Assembly: GCF_023272795.1 (NCBI RefSeq)
Contig: NZ_CP096829.1
Coordinates: forward strand, 5,270,001-5,334,000
DNA: 64,000 bases
Reading direction: 5' to 3'
Source of the DNA: Flavobacterium humidisoli
GTDB lineage: Bacteria; Bacteroidota; Bacteroidia; Flavobacteriales; Flavobacteriaceae
Part shown: piece after piece, positions 43,108-52,003 of the stretch
Layout of the letters: each line of letters starts with the position of its first letter
Numbering within the stretch: position 1 is the first letter of the stretch
Notes under the pieces: generated by a model
Databases searched by the model: none
What the model was told of the DNA's origin: nothing
What the model saw: the letters and a program-made list of their open reading frames with translations, nothing else
Program-made: the position numbers and the translations under genes

Positions 43108-44580
43108 TTAAACTAACTTAAACCATTCGTTTACTTCTCTTGCAATGGTATCTTTAATTTCCGGATTTTCAAATTCATTTGAAACCGAATTATATTCATA
43201 ATCTTTTTTCCACTTTTTATAATTCAGAGCCACTTTTTCAATCGCATCACAGATGTAAAAGAGCTCTTCATTACTCATAATTGGATGCAAGGACAAACGT
43301 ACCCAGCCTGGCTTATTGATCTGGTTTCTCTGCAATAATTCGTTTGTGATTTGTGCTGATTTCTTTTCGCTAATATTGAACAGATAATGCGCATAAGTAC
43401 TCGCACACGACCAGCCGCCACGAACTTGAATTCCGAAACGGTCGTTTAACAGTCTTACAATCAAATTATAGTGAATATCTTCAATAACAAACGACACACA
43501 ACCTATTCTTTCTGTAGTTAAATCTCCTAAAATAGATAAACCTTGAATTTTTTGAAGCCTCGAAAAACAAAGATCCAGCAGTTCTTTCTCTCTTTTTTTG
43601 ATATTCTCTACGCCCATTTGCTCTTTCAATTCTAAAGCCAATGCCGTTCTAATCACCTGCAGAAAACCTGGAGTTCCACCATCTTCTCGAACTTCTATCA
43701 CATCGCTGTAACAATATTTCCCTAACGGATTTGTCCATTTTACATTTCCTCCGCCCGGATTATCCGGAAAATCAGATTGGTATAGTTTTTCATTGAAAAC
43801 CAAAATACCACAAGTTCCAGGGCCTCCCAAAAATTTATGAGGCGAAAAGAAAATCGCGTCCAATTGTTCTTCTGGATCTTTTGGATGCATATCAATCTTT
43901 ACGTACGGTGCCGAAGCTGCAAAATCTACAAAACAAAGTCCGCCGTTTTGATGCATGATTTTCGCCAGTTCATGATAAGGCGTGATAATTCCTGTAACAT
44001 TCGAACAAGCCGTAAAAGACCCTATTTTTAAGCTTCTACCTGCATATTTTTTAATTTCTGCAGCAAGAACTTCTGGATTGACTAAATTATTTTCGTCAGG
44101 CGAAAGAATAACCACTTCTGCATTTGTTTCATACCACGAAACCTGATTAGAATGATGTTCCATGTGTGTAATGAAAACCACAGGTCTGTCATCTTCAGAT
44201 TTTGTTCGAAGTGCCATAACACGCTGTAATTTAGATAAAGCAGCCGTCATACCGCTTCCAGTAGTTACCAAAACATCAGATTCATTGGCATTAACCGCCT
44301 TTTTAATACGATCTCTCGCATGCTGATAAGCATAAGTAGAGGTTTTTCCTGTCTGACTTGAAAGTGAATGCGTATTGGCAATCATTGGACCAATTTTATG
44401 GAGCATTATATCTTCGATCGGATTGTATAATCTTCCGCTGGCAACCCAATCTGCATAAACCAGATTTTGTTCTCCGTAAACAGATTCGAAAATATGATTT
44501 ATTCCTACTGTATTTTCTCTAAACTTAGAAAAGTAACATTCAGGCTCTGTTGGTTTTGTTGTTGGCTCAATCGCATTCAT
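43108..44580 (-). CDS. cysteine-desulfurase-like class V aminotransferase
   Basis: A 490-residue PLP enzyme of fold type I, class V, related to NifS/SufS. The PLP lysine is K249 in FFSPHKFLGGPGTCG, with D219 (FVDFAAS) and H142 (HMEHHSNQ) as cofactor partners. A conserved cysteine, C392 in RGGWSCAST, is in the position of the active cysteine of group II desulfurases (RxGxHC), which supports sulfur chemistry. It is longer than SufS by about 80 residues, and no sufBCD or isc genes are adjacent, so it is not the main Fe-S desulfurase. It lies 63 bp after the TlpA-like gene that follows a SAM riboswitch. The substrate is unknown. Confidence 0.8.
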   Translation of the reverse strand: MNAIEPTTKPTEPECYFSKFRENTVGINHIFESVYGEQNLVYADWVASGRLYNPIEDIMLHKIGPMIANTHSLSSQTGKTSTYAYQHARDRIKKAVNANESDVLVTTGSGMTAALSKLQRVMALRTKSEDDRPVVFITHMEHHSNQVSWYETNAEVVILSPDENNLVNPEVLAAEIKKYAGRSLKIGSFTACSNVTGIITPYHELAKIMHQNGGLCFVDFAASAPYVKIDMHPKDPEEQLDAIFFSPHKFLGGPGTCGILVFNEKLYQSDFPDNPGGGNVKWTNPLGKYCYSDVIEVREDGGTPGFLQVIRTALALELKEQMGVENIKKREKELLDLCFSRLQKIQGLSILGDLTTERIGCVSFVIEDIHYNLIVRLLNDRFGIQVRGGWSCASTYAHYLFNISEKKSAQITNELLQRNQINKPGWVRLSLHPIMSNEELFYICDAIEKVALNYKKWKKDYEYNSVSNEFENPEIKDTIAREVNEWFKLV

Positions 44581-44643
44581 TTCCTTATCATTTTAAATTA
44601 ACAAATTGTATTATTGCGTTTCTTATTTTGTATTTTTTCTTTA

Positions 44644-45633
44644 TTAGATTTTACTTTCTAAAAGCGTTTTTAGTGTAGACTGTAATTCTTCTCCATGCAG
44701 ATTTTTAGCGACGATTATTCCCTTAGAATCCACTAAATAATTTCCCGGAATGGCTCTCACACCGTATAATTTAGCAACAGCACTGTTCCAGAAAAGTAAA
44801 TCTGAAACATGCGTCCAGGTTAAATTATCGTCTTGAATTCCTTTAATCCAGTTTTCTTTCTTCTTATCTAGAGAAATCCCTACGATATTGAATCCTTTAT
44901 CGTGAAACTCTTTGTATGCCGATACAATATTCGGATTCTCTCTTCGGCATGGACCGCACCAAGAAGCCCAAAAATCGACCAAAGTGTACCCTTTTAAATT
45001 ATCATAAAGTCGAACTGGCTTTCCGTCAGGATCATTGGCTGTAAAATCAGGGGCTTTTTTACCTACTGCTAATCCGTCTAAAACAATAGCCAGTTCTTTT
45101 AATTCTTTCACGTAAGTGGTATTTTGAAGACTCTTATCCAGCAAAGCAATATTTTGTGTAATCTGTTCTGGCGTTAATCTATAAGACCAGTTTCTGTACA
45201 GTACATATGCTGAAACAATAGATTTTGGATGTTCTGTTATGAATTTGCTGATTTCTACATCTTTACTTTTTTTATAAATTTCGAACAAATCCTGAGAAGC
45301 TGAACCTTCAACCACAGAAGCTGTATAATACTTCTTTGGACTCAGTTTTACTGTAACTGGATCTTTTTCGAGAAAAACATACAAGGGCGAACTTTCTGTA
45401 TTGACACTCAATCCGTATAATTCTGGCGTTTTTACTTTTGTTTTAAAACTAAAATTCCCATCTTTTACTTTTACCGAATCTATCGTGGTAAACATTTTAT
45501 TGTGAAACTTCTGCAGGTAAACATATTGCGCAACGGTATCGACAACAGTTCCTTTTAATTGTAAATTGTTTTCCTGCGCTTGAGTTTGAAAAGCTCCAAA
45601 AAGCAAAGCAAAACCTAATAGTATTTTTTTCAT
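44644..45633 (-). CDS. TlpA-like thiol-disulfide oxidoreductase with DUF4369
   Basis: A 329-residue secreted thioredoxin-fold protein. A signal peptide (MKKILLGFALLFGAFQTQAQ) is followed by a DUF4369 domain (about 24-115, with LKGTVVDTVAQYVYLQKF), a helical middle, and a TlpA/AhpC-TSA-like domain (about 190-325) with the redox motif WASWCGPCRREN (C226 and C229). It acts in the periplasm or at the outer membrane as a thiol-disulfide reductase. I use the ATG at 45633; the frame extends upstream to 45771, but that part is low complexity and lacks a signal-peptide form. The leader carries a SAM-I riboswitch, an unusual control for this family. Confidence 0.85.
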   Translation of the reverse strand: MKKILLGFALLFGAFQTQAQENNLQLKGTVVDTVAQYVYLQKFHNKMFTTIDSVKVKDGNFSFKTKVKTPELYGLSVNTESSPLYVFLEKDPVTVKLSPKKYYTASVVEGSASQDLFEIYKKSKDVEISKFITEHPKSIVSAYVLYRNWSYRLTPEQITQNIALLDKSLQNTTYVKELKELAIVLDGLAVGKKAPDFTANDPDGKPVRLYDNLKGYTLVDFWASWCGPCRRENPNIVSAYKEFHDKGFNIVGISLDKKKENWIKGIQDDNLTWTHVSDLLFWNSAVAKLYGVRAIPGNYLVDSKGIIVAKNLHGEELQSTLKTLLESKI

Positions 45634-45742
45634 TTTATTTTTAGTTTTAAGATTAGACAAAAGCATTTCAGGCCAATGAAAAAAGCCATTAGCGTTATTA
45701 TTGTTTATAAAAGAAATTGGAGAGAAACTTGTGTTTTTACCT

Positions 45743-45823
45743 TTAGAAAAAGGCAAAACTGTTTTCTTCAAAAATGGAATTCAAAAGTTCATAACTGGCG
45801 TACAAAATTGATTCTGCTTTCAT
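45743..45823 (-). CDS. candidate 26-codon ORF behind the SAM riboswitch
   Basis: The first ATG after the aptamer (45823) opens 26 codons, MKAESILYASYELLNSIFEE and six more residues, ending in TAA at 45743. It sits in the 240-nt leader between the SAM-I aptamer and the TlpA-like gene. A weak hairpin (TTTTGCCTTT/AAAGGTAAAA, one G-U pair) overlaps its end. It may be a leader peptide, a short protein or chance; no methionine or cysteine run is seen. There is no signal sequence. Evidence is position and intact frame only. Confidence 0.3.
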   Translation of the reverse strand: MKAESILYASYELLNSIFEENSFAFF

Positions 45824-45873
45824 AATAAAGATTTTAAATGGATGATCTTAAACAGATTTACGGAGAAATCTTT

Positions 45874-45970
45874 CTTATCTGCCCGCACACTGCGGAAGGA
45901 TTTAGCACCTTATTCGGCAACAGGTTGCTAAGACTTCAATGGGCCTATTCCCTCAGTCTTTCTGGATAAG
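45874..45970 (-). promoter_or_regulatory. SAM-I (S-box) riboswitch
   Basis: Read on the minus strand this 97-nt block has the full SAM-I aptamer form. P1 pairs CTTATC (45970-45965) with GATAAG (45879-45874). In between come TGAGGGA, AGGCCC, GAAGTCTTAGCAACC and AGGTGCTAAATCC, the conserved core and kink-turn parts, in the right order. SAM-I aptamers switch off sulfur and methionine genes when S-adenosylmethionine is high. After the aptamer, AGATTT (45871-45866) can pair with AAATCT (45859-45854), or CAGAT of P1 can pair with ATCTG; this offers a possible switch. The genes downstream are TlpA-like and cysteine-desulfurase-like. Confidence 0.95.
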
Positions 45971-45996
45971 TATCATTATATAAATTTTCTGTGATA

Positions 45997-46028
45997 CAAA
46001 TATATATTAATTCTACCGAATTAGTCAA
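45997..46028 (-). promoter_or_regulatory. promoter of the SAM-riboswitch transcript
   Basis: On the minus strand: TTG (46028-46026), 21 nt, then TATATTTG (46004-45997), a full Bacteroidetes promoter. It starts transcription just before the aptamer. The 160 bp to its right, up to the response regulator, hold nothing else I can identify. Confidence 0.75.
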
Positions 46029-46189
46029 GTTTAAAATACATTTTTTTGATTTTTTTATTAAAAAGATTATTCAAATACAATTCAATATTTTAAAAATCAA
46101 CACATTAAAACAAAAAACACTTTTTGGGCAAGCAGTTTTTTATAAAAGGAATTCATACGTTTTACCTTTCAAGAAAAGAAAACACAGTT

Positions 46190-46645
46190 TTATTCTGCAA
46201 GAAAAACATGCAGATATTTATTTTTTTCAAGATTTGAAAAAGTTTCTTTTAATCCATTCTCAAGATTTGAAGTAATTAATCTCAAGGCCTGTTTTAAGTC
46301 ATCAAAATTATTTGGCTTCACAAAATAGCAGACTGCTCCAAGATTGGCAGCGGTATCCATATCATTTATGTATGAAGAGGTAGAAATCATAATTACAGGA
46401 ATATCTTTATAGCGTTCTTCTGATTTTAATTGCTTCAGACATTCCCAGCCATTCATAATTGGCATATTTAAATCTAGAAAGACAATTTCTGGAATTTTAT
46501 CCTGATTTTTCAGCGTATTTAGCACACCGTTACCATTTTCTGAACAATGGCAAACAATGCTTTCATCTATTTCTGCCAATGCTTCGCAAAACATTTCTGC
46601 ATCATCCTGATCGTCATCTGCCAATAAAATCATCTTTTCTTGCAT
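46190..46645 (-). CDS. single-domain response regulator
   Basis: A 151-residue CheY-like receiver domain with no output domain. The acidic pocket is LLADDDQDDAEMF (residues 7-19), the phospho-acceptor aspartate is in EIVFLDLNMPIMNGWE (D58), and the conserved Ser/Thr and Lys are in IMISTSSY and CYFVKPNN. It starts 2 bp after the histidine kinase stop, so the pair is an operon. Rcp1-like single-domain regulators of this group act by phosphotransfer or protein contact. The output is unknown. Confidence 0.92.
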   Translation of the reverse strand: MQEKMILLADDDQDDAEMFCEALAEIDESIVCHCSENGNGVLNTLKNQDKIPEIVFLDLNMPIMNGWECLKQLKSEERYKDIPVIMISTSSYINDMDTAANLGAVCYFVKPNNFDDLKQALRLITSNLENGLKETFSNLEKNKYLHVFLAE

Positions 46646-46647
46646 AA

Positions 46648-49320
46648 TTAAATGTCTTTTACTTTTTGCTCAAATGGCAATGTTATAATAAAAATGGCTC
46701 CTTTATTAGCAATTCCTGTGGCCTTAATACTTCCGCCGTGACGTTCGGCTATTTTTTTACAAAGCGACAAACCTAAACCCGTTCCTTCATAACGATCCTT
46801 AGAATTTAAACGTGTAAAGGTTTCAAAAATTCGTCCTGTTTGATCCAGATCAAAACCAATTCCGTTATCTTCTACTGTAATTACCGCAATTCTATTGCCT
46901 TCCTCAATTTGTTCTGTTGCTGTGATACTTATTTCTGGCGGAGTATCTTCTTTAGCAAATTTAATAGAATTATTAATAAGGTTATAAAACAGCTGATATA
47001 ATAATACAGAAGCGCCTTCTATAACTGGAAGTTCTTCAAAATAAATTGTACCATTTGTATTTTGAAGCGCAATTTCAAGATCGGTTTCTATATTTTTAAT
47101 CACTTCATTTAAATCGACTATTGTTGTTTTTTGCGAATCGGCATTCATTTTGGAATACGCTAATACGCCATCAATCATATTAAACATACGATCTGCCGCA
47201 ACATGAATTCGTTCAATATATTTTGATGAAGATTCATCAAGCTGTCCGGCAATATGATCTTCTAGACGACTTAAAAAAGTCTTTATCTTTCGAACTGGTT
47301 CTTTTAGATCATGCGACGCAACATGGGCAAACTGCTGTAAATCGTCGTTAGATCTTTGCAGTTCTTTAGTACGATCTTTTACCAAAATCTCAAGTTTTTC
47401 AGTAATTGACTTTTGTTCGTGAATATCCGTACAAGTACCAAACCAATTGATAATGATGCCTTCTTTATCTCTAATAGGAAGCGCTTTACTTAAAAACCAG
47501 CGGTATTCTCCCGTATTGGCATTTTTTAAACGAAATTCAGTCTGATAAGGAACTCCTGCATGAACACTTTCGTACCAAGTTTTTGACACTAAATAAACAT
47601 CGTCTGGATGTAATTTTGAAATCCAGCTTGGATCTCCAAATTCATCTTCTATATAACCCGTATATTCGTACCAGCGGCTATTGTAATAATCGACAAAACC
47701 TTCAGAATTGGCTGTCCAAATAATTTGAGGGACCAAATCTGCAAGCTGTCTAAATCTTTCTCCACTTTCGGCGATAACATTTTGAAGTTCTTTCTGCGAA
47801 GTAATATCACTCGATGCACCAAACCATTCAATAATCTTTTCTTGATCGTCTAATATTGGCACCACTCTCGAGAAAACCCAGCTAATAGAATCGTCTTTAT
47901 TTATAACCCTGTGCTCCATTTCAAAAATGGATTTTTCTACTATCGATTTAGAAATAAGATGGACAGCCATCTGCAAATCGCTAGCATGAATAAATTTATC
48001 TAACCAATTGACACCACGTTCTCTTTGATTAACCAAACGTCCGTCTCCTTCTAAATCCTGCATAATCATCCAATCGGCATCCATTCGATAAACCAAATCA
48101 GATGATGCATTGATTAAAGCTCGAAAACGGCTTTCACTTTCTCCCATTTTTTGGCGTGCCACAACTTGTTGCGTGACCTCAACTGCCACCTGTATCATTC
48201 CTGTTATCTCTCCATCTTCAATTAACGGACGATAAGCCAAATTATAATAATAGTCTTTTAACTCGCCTGTACGATTATGCGGAACCAAAACTTCACTTTG
48301 ATCAAAAGGAATTCCTTCATTATAAACCTTTAAAACTTGCTCCCAAACATATTGCCCTTCGAGTTCTGGCAAAACGTCAATCAGTCGCATGCCAATAATT
48401 TCTTCTCCGCGTCCAATCATTTGCAGCATATGACTATTGATCTGCTCAATAATAAGATCATCACCTTTAAGCACTAGAGTCGGAGCTGGAGTTTGGTGAA
48501 TCATTTTGCGAAAACGATTCTCACTTTGCTGTAATTTTTCTTCTGCTTGTTTACTTTCTGTAATATCTCGCGTTGTTCCAGCAACAAGCTCTACTTCACC
48601 ATTTTCATTAAAGACTGGAACAAAAATATAATCGTAAATTCTTCTTCCCAATTCTGCGTGCGGAAAAGAAACTGTTCCTCGAACTGGCTTTTTCGTAGTT
48701 ACCACAGTATCTATCTCTTGTTCATGCATTTCGGCATGCCAATCTTCATAACCATTTTCAATTAATCCGCGTCCGATTGCGTCTTCTGCAGATTTACCCC
48801 ACATCGTCAATAAAGCTTTGTTTGCGTAAGTAAATTTATAATCAAGACTAAAGACGTAAACCAGATCAGGTGTTCCGTTTAGTATAGAATTGTATAGTCT
48901 TTTTTGTTTTTCTGCATCAAGCAATGCAGTATTAAGAGCTGTTTCGGCATGTTTTTTTTCAGTAATATCTTCCATTGTTACCACCAAAACATCGTCTTGT
49001 TTTACAGCAGTAAATCTGAAACATTGTTTGTTGGTTTCTTCTCCATACCATTGCTCAAAATTGGATGTAACTCCAGTTTCTGCCGTTTCAATAAACTGTT
49101 CTAAAATATTGGTTTCTTTTATTTTAGTGAAAACTTTACTGAATGGTTTTTCTTTGTATTCTTTATCATCAATCCAGTTGATGATATAAGTGTTAAACAA
49201 TAATATTGAAAAATCTTCTGTTTTGCCTTTATTATCGTACAAAGACTTTAAAACTGCTATTCCATTTGGCGCAGAATTAAAGACGGTTTGAAAAAGGTCT
49301 AAATTATTTATTAGCTCCAT
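46648..49320 (-). CDS. multi-PAS sensor histidine kinase
   Basis: An 890-residue cytoplasmic histidine kinase. Five PAS-type sensor domains lie at about 1-115, 130-255, 260-385, 395-515 and 520-640, followed by the HisKA domain (about 655-720, HVASHDLKEPVRKIKTFL with the phospho-accepting His) and a HATPase domain (about 755-885, with NLINNSIKFA, VEDNGIGFD and GTGLGLSLCKKIAERHGG). There are no transmembrane helices, so it senses internal or diffusible signals. The layout resembles bacteriophytochrome-like or PAS S-box kinases, but the GAF/PHY domains are absent. It is paired with the single-domain response regulator downstream. Confidence 0.92.
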   Translation of the reverse strand: MELINNLDLFQTVFNSAPNGIAVLKSLYDNKGKTEDFSILLFNTYIINWIDDKEYKEKPFSKVFTKIKETNILEQFIETAETGVTSNFEQWYGEETNKQCFRFTAVKQDDVLVVTMEDITEKKHAETALNTALLDAEKQKRLYNSILNGTPDLVYVFSLDYKFTYANKALLTMWGKSAEDAIGRGLIENGYEDWHAEMHEQEIDTVVTTKKPVRGTVSFPHAELGRRIYDYIFVPVFNENGEVELVAGTTRDITESKQAEEKLQQSENRFRKMIHQTPAPTLVLKGDDLIIEQINSHMLQMIGRGEEIIGMRLIDVLPELEGQYVWEQVLKVYNEGIPFDQSEVLVPHNRTGELKDYYYNLAYRPLIEDGEITGMIQVAVEVTQQVVARQKMGESESRFRALINASSDLVYRMDADWMIMQDLEGDGRLVNQRERGVNWLDKFIHASDLQMAVHLISKSIVEKSIFEMEHRVINKDDSISWVFSRVVPILDDQEKIIEWFGASSDITSQKELQNVIAESGERFRQLADLVPQIIWTANSEGFVDYYNSRWYEYTGYIEDEFGDPSWISKLHPDDVYLVSKTWYESVHAGVPYQTEFRLKNANTGEYRWFLSKALPIRDKEGIIINWFGTCTDIHEQKSITEKLEILVKDRTKELQRSNDDLQQFAHVASHDLKEPVRKIKTFLSRLEDHIAGQLDESSSKYIERIHVAADRMFNMIDGVLAYSKMNADSQKTTIVDLNEVIKNIETDLEIALQNTNGTIYFEELPVIEGASVLLYQLFYNLINNSIKFAKEDTPPEISITATEQIEEGNRIAVITVEDNGIGFDLDQTGRIFETFTRLNSKDRYEGTGLGLSLCKKIAERHGGSIKATGIANKGAIFIITLPFEQKVKDI

Positions 49321-49393
49321 TATCGTACTAAATAAAGGTAATTTCTAAAGTTGCTTAATATAGAAAAGGCATTTAAAATGTTATATTCTTTCT

Positions 49394-49401
49394 CAAATAT
49401 A
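49394..49401 (-). promoter_or_regulatory. -7 promoter element of the kinase operon
   Basis: TATATTTG on the minus strand, an exact TAnnTTTG match, 73 bp before the kinase start. Confidence 0.45.
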
Positions 49402-49461
49402 GAGAAAAACGTTTTTACTTTTAACATTCATTAAATTCTTTTATCTCATTTTAAAATCAAA

Positions 49462-49488
49462 AAAGCTGAATCATTAAGATTCAGCTTT
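49462..49488 (-). terminator. terminator of the 67-aa lipoprotein gene
   Basis: AAAGCTGAATC (49462-49472) pairs with GATTCAGCTTT (49478-49488), loop of five, with T's following on the minus strand. Confidence 0.85.
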
Positions 49489-49510
49489 CTTCTATTTTTT
49501 TGCCAAATAA

Positions 49511-49714
49511 TTATTTGGTAATCGTATCGGCTTTAACTGTTACCGTTGTATCCATATTAACGGTATCCACTTCTGGTCCAACTGTGTCAATAGTGTTTTG
49601 AATAGAATCATTTTCGTATGATTCTGTTGTGGTGCTTTCATTCTTTTTGCAAGAAAATGCCAATCCAGCCAAAAGAACCACGAGAGCAACTTTAGTTTTT
49701 ATTTGCGTTTTCAT
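49511..49714 (-). CDS. small lipoprotein, acidic and Thr-rich
   Basis: A 67-residue lipoprotein. The signal MKTQIKTKVALVVLLAGLAFSC ends in a lipobox with the lipidated cysteine at 22. The mature 45 residues are rich in Thr, Asp and Val (for example DTVNMDTTVTVKADTITK) and probably unstructured. I do not recognise a family. The next gene upstream encodes a similar small lipoprotein, so they may be related in role. Own terminator downstream. Confidence 0.65.
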   Translation of the reverse strand: MKTQIKTKVALVVLLAGLAFSCKKNESTTTESYENDSIQNTIDTVGPEVDTVNMDTTVTVKADTITK

Positions 49715-49820
49715 AAGTATATTTTTTTATTTGAATAATATCTATTTTTAAGTTTATAAAAATAGTCATTTTCACACATGTGTTCTTTACACAATTTCGA
49801 AAACTTATTATATAATCCAG

Positions 49821-50123
49821 TTACTTCTTTTTCTTTTTTATACTATCTCTTTTCAGTTTCATACTATCTTTTTGCACACCAGATTCGCTTGTATAAGTTG
49901 CGCCATCTTCTGCACTTGCGCTAGGCCCTGTCCCGGTCCCCACAGTACTCTGTTTTGACGAGCTACTATTTACCCCATTATTTATAATTTTTGCGGTGTC
50001 TTTTACTGCGGTATCAAGCGGTGTTGTGCTTGTTTCTATTTCGTCGCTATATCCATCATTATTGTTTTTACAGGAGCTCATTCCCATTAAAATGATAAGA
50101 ATCAAAATTTTTACTTTATACAT
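49821..50123 (-). CDS. small lipoprotein with Lys-rich end
   Basis: A 100-residue lipoprotein. The signal peptide ends in LMGMSSC (lipidated Cys at 18). The mature part is Ser/Thr/Asp-rich and disordered, and ends in DSMKLKRDSIKKKKK, a strongly basic tail. It lies 106 bp upstream of the other small lipoprotein in the same direction. No family recognised; the basic tail might contact polyanionic envelope material, which is conjecture. Confidence 0.6.
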   Translation of the reverse strand: MYKVKILILIILMGMSSCKNNNDGYSDEIETSTTPLDTAVKDTAKIINNGVNSSSSKQSTVGTGTGPSASAEDGATYTSESGVQKDSMKLKRDSIKKKKK

Positions 50124-50272
50124 AATAACTTGTTTTACAATTTATACTAAGTAACTATTATTCAAATAATTATGTTTTACAGCATTTGTTTTAATTCTTA
50201 CATAAAACCACACTGGAAATCCTATAAAATTTTAGAATTAAAGCTGTAAGTATGTTCTACTATTTACGTAGT

Positions 50273-50280
50273 AGCTTTGA
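50273..50280 (+). promoter_or_regulatory. -7 promoter element of the FAD-Rieske gene
   Basis: TAGCTTTG fits TAnnTTTG, 35 bp before the ATG at 50316. Confidence 0.45.
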
Positions 50281-50315
50281 AATGAATGTATTGTATTCTT
50301 TAAAAGGATTTAAAA

Positions 50316-51896
50316 ATGGAAAAATCAAATCAAAATATAAACGAAGGAAGCATCACTTCTGGTGATAATGTTTCTTTCTGGATTGATTCTACAGATATAA
50401 TTGCTTTCGAAAAACCAAATCAGGATATTAAAACCGAAGTTCTAATTATTGGAGGCGGTATTGCTGGACTTACAACTGCTTACAAACTTTTAAAAGCAGG
50501 GAAAAATGTAGTTTTGGTAGAAGACGGTTTTATAGGAAGCGGAGAAACTGGAAGAACTACAGCACATTTGACTTGTGCTTTGGATGATCGATATTATTAT
50601 CTTCAGAATACTTTTGGCAAAGAAAATGCAAGACTTGCAGCCGAAAGCCACACTGCCGCGATTGATGAAATCGAAAAAATTATTAGCGAATTAAACATCG
50701 ACTGTGATTTTGAAAGAGTAAATGGTTATTTATTCGTTCATCCGAATGATAAAGAAAAAAATCTAGACAAAGAATTTGAAGCCACACAAAATGCAGGATT
50801 AGAAACTGTTCTTTTAAATCATACGCCTTCACTCGCAGAATCTCAGGATCAAAGATGTTTGGCTTTTAAAAATCAGGCTCAATTTCATATTTTACATTAT
50901 TTAAAGGGACTTTCTAAAGCTATAATCGAATTAGGCGGAATTATTTATACAGAAGCACACGCCGAAAATATAACCGAAAAAGGCGCAACCGTAAATGGTT
51001 TTGATTTTTCCGCCAAATATGTTGTCGTTGCGACCAACACGCCAATAAACGACGTTTTAGCTATGCACACTAAACAGCACGCTTATAGAACCTACGTTAT
51101 TGGAGGAAAAATTCCAAAAGGCAGTCTTCCGCATGCTTTATGGTGGGACACTGGAGATCCAGAATCTAAATGGGTAGCGCAACCTTACCATTATGTAAGA
51201 TTGCAAAATTTTAATGATGAGTATGATTTACTGATTATTGGCGGTGAAGATCACAAAACGGGACAAGGAGATGAGGAAGGAATTTCTGAATTTTCACGCT
51301 ATGAATTATTAGAAATTTGGGGCAAAAAATATTTTCCATTACTAGATGAAATCAGTTATAAATGGTCCGGACAAGTAATGGAACCTTTTGATTCTTTAGG
51401 CTTTCTAGGCAGAAATCCAAACGATAAGAATATCTTTATCATTACGGGAGATTCCGGAAACGGAATGACGCATGCCACTATTGGAGCCATGATTATTTCT
51501 GATATGATTCAGGGAATTGAAAATAAATGGCAGGATTTATATAGTCCGTCGCGAATTACTTTTAAAGCAATCGGCGATTATATGAAAGAAGCTGGAAATA
51601 TGGCATCGCAATATCTTGACTGGATTACGGCATCTGATCTTAAAAACACAGCCGATTTAGAACCTGGAGACGGCGGCATTCTTTCTTTCGGTTTGCGAAA
51701 AGTGGCCGTTTATCGAGATTACGACAAAACACTCCATGCCTTTTCTGCTGTTTGTCCACATTTGGGATGTATAGTACAATGGAATTCAGACGAAAAATCT
51801 TTTGACTGTCCGTGTCACGGTTCAAGATTTGGATCGGACGGAACGGTATTAAATGGACCAGCCGAAAGCAATTTAAGCAACATAAAAATCAAATGA
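50316..51896 (+). CDS. FAD-dependent oxidoreductase fused to a Rieske domain
   Basis: A 526-residue fusion. The N-terminal DAO/GlpD-like FAD domain begins with the dinucleotide fold VLIIGGGIAGLTTAYKL (about 44-60) and includes SGETGRTTAHLT. The C-terminal Rieske domain (about 435-526) holds the [2Fe-2S] ligands in VCPHLGCIVQW and DCPCHGSRF. There is no signal peptide, so it is cytoplasmic. Such fusions are known as FAD-dependent oxidoreductases with a Rieske electron-transfer domain; substrates are mostly undefined. It is transcribed alone, followed by a terminator. Confidence 0.9.
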   Translation: MEKSNQNINEGSITSGDNVSFWIDSTDIIAFEKPNQDIKTEVLIIGGGIAGLTTAYKLLKAGKNVVLVEDGFIGSGETGRTTAHLTCALDDRYYYLQNTFGKENARLAAESHTAAIDEIEKIISELNIDCDFERVNGYLFVHPNDKEKNLDKEFEATQNAGLETVLLNHTPSLAESQDQRCLAFKNQAQFHILHYLKGLSKAIIELGGIIYTEAHAENITEKGATVNGFDFSAKYVVVATNTPINDVLAMHTKQHAYRTYVIGGKIPKGSLPHALWWDTGDPESKWVAQPYHYVRLQNFNDEYDLLIIGGEDHKTGQGDEEGISEFSRYELLEIWGKKYFPLLDEISYKWSGQVMEPFDSLGFLGRNPNDKNIFIITGDSGNGMTHATIGAMIISDMIQGIENKWQDLYSPSRITFKAIGDYMKEAGNMASQYLDWITASDLKNTADLEPGDGGILSFGLRKVAVYRDYDKTLHAFSAVCPHLGCIVQWNSDEKSFDCPCHGSRFGSDGTVLNGPAESNLSNIKIK

Positions 51897-51927
51897 TACT
51901 TTCCACTTTTTCATTTTTTTTTACTTG

Positions 51928-51965
51928 AAAACATCTGTGCAAAATTGTGCAGATGTTTTTTATAT
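51928..51965 (+). terminator. terminator of the FAD-Rieske gene
   Basis: AAAACATCTG (51928-51937) pairs with CAGATGTTTT (51950-51959), with a T-run after it. Confidence 0.85.
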
Positions 51966-52003
51966 GTTGTCAAATTAAACATTTATTTTATCAAAACTGT
52001 TTC

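Noticed and set aside
45991..46275. Plus-strand frame of 94 codons
   Set aside because: It covers the riboswitch promoter and the end of the response regulator gene on the opposite strand and has no promoter or domain.
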